Shown here piece after piece: positions 1 to 10,455 of a stretch of 64,000 nucleotides of DNA; position 1 is the stretch's first letter, and the number at the start of each line of letters is the position of its first letter. A program made the translations under genes and the position numbers. Under the pieces are notes generated by a model. It ran no database searches, was not told the origin of the DNA, and saw nothing but the letters and a program-made list of their open reading frames with translations. This stretch comes from Carboxylicivirga sp. M1479 (lineage in GTDB: Bacteria; Bacteroidota; Bacteroidia; Bacteroidales; Marinilabiliaceae). The stretch covers positions 1 to 64,000 of the forward strand of contig NZ_VKDE01000018.1 in assembly GCF_007097485.1 (NCBI RefSeq), written 5' to 3'.

Positions 1-260
1 TTAGATTTTATCTATCTGTTTATTAAAGTTAATGCAGCAGATGGAGCTTTTTGCCTAAGTTAAAAATCACGTTTGACTCCTAATTGGTTTTCTCATATTT
101 AGGTATTCCACAAACTAACGATGTGTTTATATTTTGCTTTTTATTACCACTTGGAACTCGCCAAATTAATCATACTTCTGTGTGAGAAATAATTATCATG
201 GCTCGTTTCATCATCTGTTATTTAATATTAATTGAGTCCTGCACATACAAATTGCTTGTC

Positions 261-1385
261 TTATTCCCATCTTAATTCGTCGAAAACCTTAAGCAATTGT
301 TGTGTAAACTCATCGTTTTTAAAGCGCATATTCTTGCTATCCCATATACGGCGGGTTTGTATGCCACAACTGGCAATTCCATGATCTTTTAATGTATCCA
401 ACAAGCACTTGACAAATTCCAAATTCTGTTCCTGTGTCCATTCTCCATATTTCCAGTAGTTGGGTTCCCATCGATCGACCCAAAACTCGATACCGGTTTT
501 ATTACTCCAGTTAATTGCATGCATAAGGGCATCTTTGGGTGCTTCGTCATTATTCAGCAGTTGATGTTTCAAGTCGTTAAGGCTGTATTCATTCCATACA
601 CCATAGTCTTCCCAATGACCAATACCATAGCCCATCATACCCGATACCATATAATACTCTTCATCAGGGTTTGAGCTGTTTCCGTCATAAGGTAAATCCA
701 GATCTTCGAAGGCAAAATTACCGGCCCTGAACCACATTCTATAGGATATGATGCGTTTGGGGTTGCTCTCCCGAAAGATTTTAGTGAGATCGTCATAAAA
801 ACGGTTTGTACTGTCGTTCAGGCTAATTAAATGCGAAGAATCCTGCGTATCTTTAAATTGATCATACAAATAATCCCACCCCTGAAAATGTATGGTCGGG
901 CACATTGCCAATAAATAGTCTTTATCTTTTAAGGCAGTGCATAGCTGCCTCCAACTTTTAAAGTATTTATTTTTAGCTGCTTGCCCCATATAGTAACGTT
1001 CTTCCTTTAGCAGGCAGTCATATTGCAAACAAACCGCCATGTCGCGACTGGTAAGTTCATCGATGATTGTTGATACAAAATCCACTGCTTTTGAATCCAA
1101 AAGATGGGTATGCGGATCGATCATTTCCCTGGCCTGCAGGTGTAGGCGACCACCGGTAATACCTCTGGATTTTAAGGAATCAAGTAATTGCGGCTCAAAA
1201 GAAACATCAGCAAAGCCTGTATGCTTTGGAGGAATATTAAATATCATCCAATTGCCATTACCCATCTTCTGCAACCATTCTTTAGGGGTGATTGGTTGTT
1301 TTTCAATGTCTTGCTGACACCCAAAGCTTACTAACAGGATAAAAACAAGCATTGAGGCACTATGTTTTAAGTTATCAACATTCAT
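261..1385 (-). CDS. Lipoprotein, TIM-barrel glycoside-hydrolase-like (GH5-like)
   Basis: The 374-residue protein starts with a signal peptide ending in a lipobox-like LVSFGC, so it should be a surface or periplasmic lipoprotein. The body has the feel of a clan GH-A (GH5-like) barrel: an early beta-strand with GITGGRLHLQ, mid-protein aromatic segments, and a late strand GIEFWVDRWEPNYW that could carry an acid residue. A canonical NEP motif was not found, so the exact family and substrate are open. It lies 80 nt downstream of susD on the same strand and is probably co-transcribed as the enzyme or glycan-binding member of this locus. The GH5-like assignment is inferred from the look of the sequence. 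Confidence 0.55.
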   Translation of the reverse strand: MNVDNLKHSASMLVFILLVSFGCQQDIEKQPITPKEWLQKMGNGNWMIFNIPPKHTGFADVSFEPQLLDSLKSRGITGGRLHLQAREMIDPHTHLLDSKAVDFVSTIIDELTSRDMAVCLQYDCLLKEERYYMGQAAKNKYFKSWRQLCTALKDKDYLLAMCPTIHFQGWDYLYDQFKDTQDSSHLISLNDSTNRFYDDLTKIFRESNPKRIISYRMWFRAGNFAFEDLDLPYDGNSSNPDEEYYMVSGMMGYGIGHWEDYGVWNEYSLNDLKHQLLNNDEAPKDALMHAINWSNKTGIEFWVDRWEPNYWKYGEWTQEQNLEFVKCLLDTLKDHGIASCGIQTRRIWDSKNMRFKNDEFTQQLLKVFDELRWE

Positions 1386-1465
1386 GCTGTCGATTTAATT
1401 TATTATGTATAAATATTTGAGGATACCCTAAAACAAGTTCCGGCATCCTCATTATTTAATTCCTA

Positions 1466-2995
1466 TTAATAACCCTGATTTTGATCACTCACGTTGATGG
1501 AGTCATTCGCGGCTATCTCTAAACTGGGAATCGGATAATACATATTGCGCTCAAATACACCATGTTTAACGATTTTACGTCCATAGGTATTGTCGTCTTC
1601 CTTAAAGGTTCTGAATTTGTCCCAACCTTTTCTAACAAGGTCAAAGAATAGGTGCTGTTCGGCAGTCAACTCAAAACGTCGTTCATTCCACACCTTCTCC
1701 CTAAAACCGGCTTTATCAAGCGTACGTTCCCAGTTGGCCGGTTCCAAACGAGTTGTTCCATTGGCATTTCTTGCCCTGTTTAATACCTCGTCAATAGCAT
1801 TATAAGCATCATCCGTAGGACCATTTACTTCATTTTCAGCTTCGGCAAACATTAATAACACATCCGCATATCGAATCACAATAAAATTATTATCTCCAGC
1901 CGCATTATCGGGTGCCTCAGGGTCTTTCCATTTGGCAATATAAGGCCATGCGCCAGAGTTCTTGTTATAGCCATCTGTAGGATAAACAGGCGTTAGTTTA
2001 TTTTTATTGACATCCAAATACTCAGCCGTAAAGGTGACATCAATCCGGTAATCACCCGGGTAAAGGTTGGCAAAATCGTCGTAGTTCTTTTGGGTACATG
2101 TGCAGCGTCCCCAACCGCCATTTTTTGCTGACCAGCCACTTCCACTTGGATTAAAAAGTTTCGAATAAGCCGAACCTGTTTCCAATCCACGCATAAATTG
2201 GACTTCAAAAATTGCTTCCCCTGTGTTTTTAGTTAACCATAGATCAGCAAAATCAGGCGCTAAGCTATAACCACCATTGGTCATTACCCATTGTGCCATA
2301 TCACGGGCCTGAACCCAATAAGGTGAGTTTTCATCATTGCCGGCCAATGTGATATAAACTTTAGCCAACACTGCTGCTGCTGCACCCTTTGTGACCCTGC
2401 CTATATTTATAGGCTCATCTGGCAAAAACTCTAAGGCATATTGTAAATCAGGCATTATCACTTTGTCATACAAGGCTTCTCCCGAGCTTACATCTACATA
2501 AGCATTATCAAGAGAGGTTGTTGGCTCTAGCTTTAAAGGCCCTTTGGTAAACATACGTACCACCATAAAATAGGACCATGCACGTAAGAAGCGGGCTTCA
2601 GCCATGATGGCATTCTTCTTTTCCTCAGATGCCGCATCTCCCATCTTCATAGTATTGCTAAGCAGATCATTGGTGCTGTCAATCGTCTTATACAAGTATT
2701 GCCAGACTTCAGCAATATCTTTATGTAAACTGGTATAATTACCGCCAATAAAATCGTGCGTCGATTTTCGTTTATTGAATGCTCCCGAATTGTACAACAA
2801 CATTTCGATGGTTTTTTGACGATACACATCAGCTACCGTTGAATAAACACCCGTTATTGCTAAGTCCAGATCCGCTTCTTTGGTAAAGAAGTTATTGCTC
2901 GTTTTCATGTCAAATACTTCTTCGGTTAAAAAGTCGGTACAACCGGCACTCACCAACAGTATTACTGACATGATATATACTAATATCTTTTTCAT
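1466..2995 (-). CDS. SusD/RagB family glycan-binding outer-membrane lipoprotein
   Basis: The 509-residue protein has a lipoprotein signal with lipobox LLVSAGC followed by TDFLTEEVFD, typical of SusD. The N-terminal half carries the helical repeats with the family motif AEARFLRAWSYFMVVRMF near residue 130. The C-terminal part contains FIVIRYADVLLMFAEAENEV and the WNERRFELTAEQHLFFDLVRKGW block that closes the family. SusD proteins cap the SusC porin and bind oligosaccharides outside the cell. The gene follows susC after 74 nt, so the two form the usual pair. The substrate cannot be read from the sequence. Confidence 0.96.
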   Translation of the reverse strand: MKKILVYIMSVILLVSAGCTDFLTEEVFDMKTSNNFFTKEADLDLAITGVYSTVADVYRQKTIEMLLYNSGAFNKRKSTHDFIGGNYTSLHKDIAEVWQYLYKTIDSTNDLLSNTMKMGDAASEEKKNAIMAEARFLRAWSYFMVVRMFTKGPLKLEPTTSLDNAYVDVSSGEALYDKVIMPDLQYALEFLPDEPINIGRVTKGAAAAVLAKVYITLAGNDENSPYWVQARDMAQWVMTNGGYSLAPDFADLWLTKNTGEAIFEVQFMRGLETGSAYSKLFNPSGSGWSAKNGGWGRCTCTQKNYDDFANLYPGDYRIDVTFTAEYLDVNKNKLTPVYPTDGYNKNSGAWPYIAKWKDPEAPDNAAGDNNFIVIRYADVLLMFAEAENEVNGPTDDAYNAIDEVLNRARNANGTTRLEPANWERTLDKAGFREKVWNERRFELTAEQHLFFDLVRKGWDKFRTFKEDDNTYGRKIVKHGVFERNMYYPIPSLEIAANDSINVSDQNQGY

Positions 2996-3069
2996 TTGTT
3001 TAATTTTTTGTCATTGCCACATTTAACGTTTGGGTGTTGGAACCCCTCGTTTCAATTCAATAATTACAA

Positions 3070-6000
3070 TTAAAGCGTTAGTCGTAAGCTAAAAATAACT
3101 GATTGAGCCATTGGGTATGAATTACGATCAATTCCAATTGCATCATTTGCATCGCCATGAATGTTTGTTTCAGGATTATACCAGCTGTAATCAGTTAAGG
3201 TAAATAAGTTCGTTCCTGTTACAGAAACATTTAACTGTTTTAACCATTGTATTTTTTGCACCGGCACATTGTAAGCCAGTGAAACATTTTGTAAACGCAA
3301 ATAGCTACCATCCTCAATAAGTCTGTCAGAAGCTTTTAATTCATTCAAGGATTGTTCCGGTTGCAAACGCGGGTAGTAGTTAGATGTTCCTTCGCCTGTC
3401 CAGGCTTTTTTATATGCATCAACAATCACATTTGTACCTGGAGCTGCAACTTTAGTCATTCGCTGAAGGTTATGGTTGAACACATCTACCCCTTGTACCC
3501 CCTGGAAGAAGGCATTTAAAGTAAAACCTTTGTATGTAAAAGTACTATTGATACCGTATGTAAAATCAGGATTAGGGTTACCAATGATTGTCTTATCTTT
3601 TTCATTCACAACACCATCTCCATTCAAATCAACATATTTAATATCTCCTGCTGAAACGCGATCATCTTCAAACTGGTAAAAGTTTCCTGTTCCCTCAGCA
3701 ACAGCATGGGCATTAAGTGCATCAACTTCTTCCTGAGTCTGGAATAAACCATCCGTTTTATAACCCCAAAATAAACCAATGGCTTCACCTTCAATAAAGG
3801 TATTTACCGGTTCGTTTAAGCCTCCTAATGTCTTGCCCCAGTATTGCGAATAACCATAATCGGACTCCGGCAGACCTAAATTAGAGATCTTGTTACGATA
3901 AAGGGAAAAGTTACCTCCAAGATCCCATTTAAATGCACCGTCCATTACTCTGGCATTTAACTCCACATCAACACCCCTGTTCTGTATTTCGCCCATATTG
4001 GTCCAGGCTGTCGTGAAACCTGAAGTCAACGGTATATTACGTTTTATTAATAAATCCTTTGATAATTTTTCATAAACATCAACAGATGCCATAAAGCGAT
4101 TTTCAAATAGGCCAATATCAATACCGGCATTGAGCTGCTCTGAAATTTCCCAGGTGATATCTTTCTCAAAATCACTAAGTAAATATCCACTATGTGATAC
4201 ACCACCATAAGGATAGATGGCACCGCCATACTGCGATAAGGTAGAATATGGTGGCAGACCCTGGTTACCAACTTGCCCCCAACCCAATCTTAATTTTAAA
4301 TTGGAAATGGTAGAATTATCCTTTAAAAAGTTCTCTTGTGATATTCGCCATGCAACGGAGGCTGAAGGAAAAAATCCGAACTTTTTACTTTCTGAAAATT
4401 TTGATGAACCATCGTAACGACCTGTAACAGTAAGTAAATACCGATCTTTGTAATTATAATTCATCCTTGCCAATACAGAAAATAGGGTCGATTGTACCTT
4501 GTCAAAGTCAGCTGGCGTGAAAATACTGGCATTTTCCAATCCCCAATAGGTAAGATCATCATCCGAAAATCCATCACCCCTTACTTTAAAATACTCCTTT
4601 TGGGCTTTGCTTGTTTCTGTACCGGCCACTCCTGAAAATACATGGTCTTTATTGATATTAAATTTAAAGTGCATCAAATTATTCCAAGTATATGTTAGCT
4701 GCTCGCTGGTTGAATAACCTGCCCTGCCTTGGCCTTCCACCATTGGTAGTGTTGATGGCCAATATTGTGCCTTTTTATTGAAGGCATAATTAAGTCCGAA
4801 CTTACTTTGGAATGTCAACCATTTGAATATTTCATAATCAATCGACATGTTTCCCCTTAAGGTGTTTGTAGTTGGGTGTGATACATATTCATTCACAAAC
4901 GATAAAGGGTTGGGTGACTCAATAAGTTCCGGATCAATATAGTCATCACCATCATAATCATTAGCATTTGGCACCGGTGACTTTGACAACATCCAGCTGG
5001 TAGCTGTCCATGAAGTGTTCTGAGAGTCTCCACTCGTTGATGTTCCTTGTCCACTGGCATGTGTATAAGCAATCTGACTTCTGGTTTTTAAACGCTCATT
5101 TAACTTCAAATCATATTTTCCGCTAAATGAGTAGCGATCAAGAGATGAGTTTAACATGATTCCCTCACTCTGAGCTACACCAAGTGACACATAGTAGTTA
5201 CTTAACTCATTGGCTCCGCTAATCCCAATATTATGCTCATGTGAAAAAGCCGTACGTAAAAGTTCATCCTGCCAGTTATAGCCCACTACATCCTCAGGCA
5301 ATGGCAAACCATCTTCTTCACCATTGTAAGGCGGATTGGCTTCATCCCCCTGAACTTCAGCACGGGCCAGCTCCCAGTCGTTTAAGTACTGTGCATACTC
5401 CTGTGGAGACAATACGTCAATATGTTTTGCTGCTTGTGATAAAGAAATGGATGAACTGTAGGTAATTTCACTTTTACCTTTTTTTCCGCTTTTAGTGGTA
5501 ATTAATATTACCCCATTACTGGCTCTTGAACCGTAGATGGCTGTTGCCGATGCATCTTTTAATATTTCAATATTAGCAATATCGTTAGGATTTAAACTAA
5601 TTAAAGGACTAATGCCAACTGAAGAAGTTTCTCCCATTGAACTTGGTGTATTCACGTCAATGTCAAAAGGAATACCATCAATCACATACAATGGCTGATT
5701 GGATACACTCAATGAACTGACTCCGCGAATGCGAACATTTACATTGGCACCTGGTTCTGACGAAGCGGTGGATACATGTACGCCACTGGTACGTCCTTGT
5801 AGTAATTTATCAACGGAGGCTCCTGCCGCATTATTCTCAAACAGTTTAACCGAGGATACACTTCCGGTCAAGTCACTCTTTCGCATTTCGCCATAACCAA
5901 CAACAACGACTTCTTCCAGGTCTAACATTTCAGACTTCAGCACCACGTTAATGGTTGATTGTACGCCGACTGTTTTTTCAACGGTCTCAAAACCTATAAA

Positions 6001-6210
6001 GGAAAAAACAAGGGTAGTTCCTTCTTCAACCTCAATAGTATAGGCACCACTCATATCTGTAATCACACCTTGAGTGGTGCCTTTCACTGTAATATTAACT
6101 CCTGGAATTGTTTCCCCGCTAGTATCAGTTACAATTCCATTAATTTGCTTTTGCGCAAATGCTTGGAAGCATCCCAATAGCACCGTTAATAAAATGATAG
6201 TTTTTTTCAT
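3070..6210 (-). CDS. SusC/RagA family TonB-dependent outer-membrane transporter
   Basis: About 1046 residues. A signal peptide (MKKTIILLTVLLGCFQAFAQ) is followed by a carboxypeptidase-regulatory-like domain (INGIVTDTSGETIPGV), the SusC signature LEEVVVVGYGEMRKSDLTGSV, a plug domain with IRGVSSL and a long barrel ending FSLRLTL. It imports oligosaccharides captured by the SusD partner using TonB energy. I chose the ATG at 6210 over the upstream in-frame ATG at 6258 because the signal peptide starts there and a TAnnTTTG box lies between the two (6244-6251), which would put the upstream ATG outside the transcript. It is divergent from the hybrid regulator at 6496. Confidence 0.96.
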   Translation of the reverse strand: MKKTIILLTVLLGCFQAFAQKQINGIVTDTSGETIPGVNITVKGTTQGVITDMSGAYTIEVEEGTTLVFSFIGFETVEKTVGVQSTINVVLKSEMLDLEEVVVVGYGEMRKSDLTGSVSSVKLFENNAAGASVDKLLQGRTSGVHVSTASSEPGANVNVRIRGVSSLSVSNQPLYVIDGIPFDIDVNTPSSMGETSSVGISPLISLNPNDIANIEILKDASATAIYGSRASNGVILITTKSGKKGKSEITYSSSISLSQAAKHIDVLSPQEYAQYLNDWELARAEVQGDEANPPYNGEEDGLPLPEDVVGYNWQDELLRTAFSHEHNIGISGANELSNYYVSLGVAQSEGIMLNSSLDRYSFSGKYDLKLNERLKTRSQIAYTHASGQGTSTSGDSQNTSWTATSWMLSKSPVPNANDYDGDDYIDPELIESPNPLSFVNEYVSHPTTNTLRGNMSIDYEIFKWLTFQSKFGLNYAFNKKAQYWPSTLPMVEGQGRAGYSTSEQLTYTWNNLMHFKFNINKDHVFSGVAGTETSKAQKEYFKVRGDGFSDDDLTYWGLENASIFTPADFDKVQSTLFSVLARMNYNYKDRYLLTVTGRYDGSSKFSESKKFGFFPSASVAWRISQENFLKDNSTISNLKLRLGWGQVGNQGLPPYSTLSQYGGAIYPYGGVSHSGYLLSDFEKDITWEISEQLNAGIDIGLFENRFMASVDVYEKLSKDLLIKRNIPLTSGFTTAWTNMGEIQNRGVDVELNARVMDGAFKWDLGGNFSLYRNKISNLGLPESDYGYSQYWGKTLGGLNEPVNTFIEGEAIGLFWGYKTDGLFQTQEEVDALNAHAVAEGTGNFYQFEDDRVSAGDIKYVDLNGDGVVNEKDKTIIGNPNPDFTYGINSTFTYKGFTLNAFFQGVQGVDVFNHNLQRMTKVAAPGTNVIVDAYKKAWTGEGTSNYYPRLQPEQSLNELKASDRLIEDGSYLRLQNVSLAYNVPVQKIQWLKQLNVSVTGTNLFTLTDYSWYNPETNIHGDANDAIGIDRNSYPMAQSVIFSLRLTL

Positions 6211-6243
6211 AGAACGAATTTCATTTATAATTAAAATATGGTC

Positions 6244-6251
6244 CAAAATTA
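6244..6251 (-). promoter_or_regulatory. Candidate -7 box for susC (TAATTTTG)
   Basis: Reads TAATTTTG on the minus strand, matching the Bacteroidota -7 consensus TAnnTTTG. It lies about 35 nt upstream of the chosen susC start and would give a short leader of roughly 27 nt. I see no convincing -33 TTTG at the right distance, which would fit a promoter that depends on an activator such as the neighbouring hybrid regulator. Confidence 0.45.
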
Positions 6252-6468
6252 AAGTCAATCATCCCACTGGTAGTTTTAAATGCGTTCGTAATGGTTTTTA
6301 AACGGTTCATAATACGACATAATTGAACGGGTAACCTGAGTCCTACGATAAGAGTCGCCATCACAAACAATTGCATTTCTGAACATTAAGAGACCTCAGC
6401 ATAACTAATTCATCATTTCCATCTTTAAAGCTGAAAATTACACACGGCGACCGTTTGATTTTATTATT

Positions 6469-6476
6469 TATCTTTG
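6469..6476 (+). promoter_or_regulatory. Candidate -7 box for the hybrid regulator (TATCTTTG)
   Basis: TATCTTTG fits TAnnTTTG and lies 20 nt before the ATG at 6496. The nearest TTTG (6454-6457) is only 11 nt upstream, too close for a normal -33 element, so only the -7 part is supported. Confidence 0.35.
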
Positions 6477-6495
6477 ACGCATATACCAGACAGTC

Positions 6496-9400
6496 ATGAA
6501 AAAGTTATTGCTGTACATAATTGTACTGTTCTTTTTATTTTCAAAAGTAACAGGTAATACTAAAAACCTGTCATTACAGGATGGCATTTCAGGCAGCCGC
6601 ATTTATTCTATTATTGAAGATAAGAACGGCATCATCTATTTAAGCACAAATAATGGGATTGACAGATACAATGGCAGTGATTTTGAGCATTACAAGTTCT
6701 ACGATGATCGTTATAGCCAAACAGTATTCGGTAGATGCATGCATTACAATAAAAACAAGCATGTTTTGTGGATTGGTACTCAAGCTGGATTATATGAATT
6801 TGACTTTGAATCCGATAAAATAATAAGAGTTAAGTGCGAATCACAGGAATTACAAAAATTGAATATTCGCACCATCCGGACAGATAATAATGGTCGTCTA
6901 TGGCTTGGTGCACGAAGAGGTTTATTTATAAAGAATAATGATACGATCATCAAGGTATCTGAAATCAGCAGAGAAATAAATTCAATTGACTTTATTAATA
7001 ACAAAACCGCTGTAGTAGGAACTTCAAGAGGCTGCTATAAAGTTAACACTGAAACATTAATGGTTAGTTTCCTGAACTTATTGACCGATACAACTAATGA
7101 TTTCCGCAACGAACATTTCACGCTTGTTCGGAAAGACAAGCAAAACAGACTTTGGTTGTGCTCGGTAGAGAACGGACTTGCCGTTTATGATATCACCAAA
7201 GGTTCGATGATAGAGCTGCCCAAAGCAACTCAACAATTAATCCCGAAAGGAACTACCATAAAACAAATCATCAACCATTCTAACAATAACGTTTTAATTG
7301 CAACCGACGGAACGGGAGTTTATGAACTCAATGACCAATTGATGTTGCAACAACATTTGAGGCATGACGAAGATGATCCGAGTACCATTGGTAGCAACGC
7401 GATCTATAATATGCTAATTGACTCTAACTATCGCCTTTGGTTAACAAGCTATGGAGGAGGCATTTCAATTATTGATCCTAACCGAATAACCATTGGTCAT
7501 CTATCGCATCAATACAACGAAAAAAAATCACTTGGGAATAACTATGTGAGAGAAATTATTGAGGATGAACAACAACGACTTTGGTTTGGAACGCGCAAGG
7601 GGATAAGCATTTATAATAAATCAACAAAAAAATGGAATCATATTTACAATAAGTCCCTTAAAAACAAGAATCTTGGCAGTAACACCATTCTGTCTATGTG
7701 CCAGATAGCACCAAATGAAGTTTGGGTCAGTAGTTATGGTGGAGGCATCAACGTGATTAATACCAAAACGTTAGAAGTTTCTGCTTTATACAACAGAAAA
7801 GCGTTGTTAAGAACAATTGGTTCACCACATATTTTTTCAATTCATAGGGACTCACATGATGACATATGGTTAGCTGTCGCAAATGAGCCGCTCTGCAAAT
7901 ATGACAGAAAACGTAAAACAATAAAAAAATACCCGGTTAAAGACGTTAAAAGTATTTATGAAATGAATGAAGGGCTCCTGATATTGGGCTCAAATAACAC
8001 TTTTGGCACTTTTAACATCGGCAGCGGGCAATATAAGTCATACACCATTGACAAGGAAGATGATGTGCGAAACGTATACACAATCATTAATTGTTTTCAT
8101 AAAATTAACGAACAGGAAGTCTTTATAGGTACATCAGATGGCTTAAAAATTTTCAACGTGGAGACCAAGGCAATTGAGCATTTTGGTTCTCATATGGGGT
8201 TTATTTCCAATGACATCCGCTCAATTTTAAAAGATAAAGATGGTGTTTTCTGGATTGGAACAACAAATGGGATATCGCAATTGAATATCATTAATGATGA
8301 GATAACCAATTTTATAGCCCCTGATGAAGTTAAACTAACAGAGGCATTGCCTGGGGCCTCTCTGTATAGCAAAAACGATACTATGTATTTTGGAGGCATT
8401 AACGGAGCAACCTACTTTTCCAAAGATGAGTTTAGAAAAAGCATTATTCCTCCAAATCTACATTTCAGCAATTTTAGAATATTGAATAAACTTATAAGGC
8501 CGGCAGTAAGTGGTAGTGTTTTGACAAAACACATTAACATGACCGATACGGTTACACTGAAAGCCAATCAAAACTCGTTCGCTGTTTCTTTCTATGGCTT
8601 AAACTACACCAACCCTCATAAAAATCGCTATACGTGGAAACTAGATGGTTTTCAAGAAGAATGGGGCGAATCTACACAAATAACTACGGCAAACTACACC
8701 AATATTCCACCGGGTGAATATGTTTTAAAGATAAAGTCGACGAATATTCCCAATACATGGAATGGCACTGAAAGAAACCTGCACATCATTATTGAACCGC
8801 CAATATGGCTAACTCCATGGGCATATCTTCTCTATTCGATCATGGTGATACTTCTGATGTATGGCATTCTTCGTTTAAATAAGGTTCGATATATGCAGAA
8901 ACACTCAAAGGAAAAAATCGACTTTTTTGTTCAGTTTGCACACGACTTACGAACTTCTCTAACTCTAATCACTTCTCCTCTTTCAATCATTTCTGAAAAC
9001 AATAATCTTGAGAAACGGGATAGAGAAATGCTTGAATTATCAAGAAGTAACTTACAAAAGCTGACTGCACGTTTTAACCAATTGTTGGATTTCCAGAAAG
9101 CTGACATTAACAAGCTTCAACCCCATATTGAAAAACATAACCTAATAGATCACCTTAACGAAACAATTGAAAATTTTCGCCCTGCCATTAACAATAAAGA
9201 GTTAACACTAAAACTGGAAAATTTTGATAATGAGATTCTGGTGTACTATGATCGTAACAAGTTAGACAAAGCCTTATTGAACCTATTATCAAATGCTATT
9301 AAATACACACCTGAAAAAGGCAGTTTAACAGTGCGGTGCTTTCTCGACAAGAAACACTGGCACATCACAATAACCGACACGGGTATTGGTATCCCCAAAG

Positions 9401-10455
9401 TCCAACAAAGGTACATTTTCAATGAGTATTACAGAGGCAGCAATGCCATCAATTCTACTGAGAATGGAAGCGGAGTAGGATTATTATTGGTAAAAAAAAT
9501 AGTGGAGCTTCACAAGGGAAAAATTACATTTAAGAGCGTAGAGAACATTGGTACAAGTTTTACCATCCAAATACCCTATGCATTAGAAAAACAGGCCACA
9601 GAAACATCTCAAATTGAAAGTTCTAACACATCTATTCTCCCTGTTACTACATTACATGAAGAAAACGCTCCAAGTCAAGCTGGGAAATCAGGGAAGCAAA
9701 TTAAAATACTGATCGTTGAAGATAATAAAGAATTAAGAAGCTATTTAATTGAAGCCTTTAATAACGAATACATTACCTATGATGCATCAAATGGGAAAGA
9801 GGCTTTAGAGATTATTAAAAAACAGCATCCTGCACTTATTATTTCTGATGTCATGATGCCTGTTATGGACGGAACCACCCTGACTCAAAAAATAAAAAGC
9901 GATCTTGAAACATGCCACATCCCGGTAATTTTACTAACTGCCTTAACGGATACAACATTTAAAAAAGCCGGTTACAAAATTGGTGCAGACGACTATATTG
10001 AAAAGCCATTTGACATTTCCCTGTTAAAAGTTAGGGTTGAAAACCTGATAACCGGACGTGACCGACTTAAAAATAAGTTTACCAGCTTTGTTGAATTTAA
10101 GGAGAGTGAAGTAACGTATGAAAATAAATTGGACAATGATTTCATTAAAAAAGCTATTCAATTTGTGAATGACAATATGATTAATGAAAAATTATCAGTT
10201 GTGGAGCTGAGTAAGGAATTATGCGTCAGTCGCCCTGTATTATATCGTAAAATTAAAGCACTGACTGATCAGTCTCCCCAGGAATTTATAAATCTACTCA
10301 AACTTAAAAAAGCCGCGGATATACTTAAAAGTCAACAATTATCAATCAGTGAAACTGCTTTTCTCACCGGCTTTGCCAATCCCAAACATTTCAGTACCAA
10401 TTTTAAAAAACAATTTGGCATGAGTCCAAGCCAGTTTATTAAACGTGATAAATAG
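6496..10455 (+). CDS. Hybrid two-component system sensor/regulator (HTCS) of the SusCD locus
   Basis: A 1319-residue one-protein signalling system. In order: signal peptide (1-20), a periplasmic beta-propeller of two-component-regulator repeats (about 25-690, recurring LWIGT/LWLTSYGGG strands), a Y_Y_Y domain (about 695-770), one membrane helix (about 775-797), a histidine kinase with H816 in FAHDLRTSLTLI, an ATPase domain with NLLSNAIKYTP, DTGIGIP and GSGVGLLLVKKI, a receiver with D1118 in ISDVMMPVMDG and the EKPF loop, and a C-terminal AraC-type DNA-binding domain. HTCS proteins bind a specific oligosaccharide and activate the adjacent glycan locus, here the divergent susC-susD-261 operon. 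Confidence 0.97.
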   Translation: MKKLLLYIIVLFFLFSKVTGNTKNLSLQDGISGSRIYSIIEDKNGIIYLSTNNGIDRYNGSDFEHYKFYDDRYSQTVFGRCMHYNKNKHVLWIGTQAGLYEFDFESDKIIRVKCESQELQKLNIRTIRTDNNGRLWLGARRGLFIKNNDTIIKVSEISREINSIDFINNKTAVVGTSRGCYKVNTETLMVSFLNLLTDTTNDFRNEHFTLVRKDKQNRLWLCSVENGLAVYDITKGSMIELPKATQQLIPKGTTIKQIINHSNNNVLIATDGTGVYELNDQLMLQQHLRHDEDDPSTIGSNAIYNMLIDSNYRLWLTSYGGGISIIDPNRITIGHLSHQYNEKKSLGNNYVREIIEDEQQRLWFGTRKGISIYNKSTKKWNHIYNKSLKNKNLGSNTILSMCQIAPNEVWVSSYGGGINVINTKTLEVSALYNRKALLRTIGSPHIFSIHRDSHDDIWLAVANEPLCKYDRKRKTIKKYPVKDVKSIYEMNEGLLILGSNNTFGTFNIGSGQYKSYTIDKEDDVRNVYTIINCFHKINEQEVFIGTSDGLKIFNVETKAIEHFGSHMGFISNDIRSILKDKDGVFWIGTTNGISQLNIINDEITNFIAPDEVKLTEALPGASLYSKNDTMYFGGINGATYFSKDEFRKSIIPPNLHFSNFRILNKLIRPAVSGSVLTKHINMTDTVTLKANQNSFAVSFYGLNYTNPHKNRYTWKLDGFQEEWGESTQITTANYTNIPPGEYVLKIKSTNIPNTWNGTERNLHIIIEPPIWLTPWAYLLYSIMVILLMYGILRLNKVRYMQKHSKEKIDFFVQFAHDLRTSLTLITSPLSIISENNNLEKRDREMLELSRSNLQKLTARFNQLLDFQKADINKLQPHIEKHNLIDHLNETIENFRPAINNKELTLKLENFDNEILVYYDRNKLDKALLNLLSNAIKYTPEKGSLTVRCFLDKKHWHITITDTGIGIPKVQQRYIFNEYYRGSNAINSTENGSGVGLLLVKKIVELHKGKITFKSVENIGTSFTIQIPYALEKQATETSQIESSNTSILPVTTLHEENAPSQAGKSGKQIKILIVEDNKELRSYLIEAFNNEYITYDASNGKEALEIIKKQHPALIISDVMMPVMDGTTLTQKIKSDLETCHIPVILLTALTDTTFKKAGYKIGADDYIEKPFDISLLKVRVENLITGRDRLKNKFTSFVEFKESEVTYENKLDNDFIKKAIQFVNDNMINEKLSVVELSKELCVSRPVLYRKIKALTDQSPQEFINLLKLKKAADILKSQQLSISETAFLTGFANPKHFSTNFKKQFGMSPSQFIKRDK

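Noticed and set aside
6211-6258. Upstream in-frame ATG for susC adding 16 residues
   Set aside because: The signal peptide begins at 6210 and a TAnnTTTG box lies between the two ATGs, so the longer form would not be transcribed.
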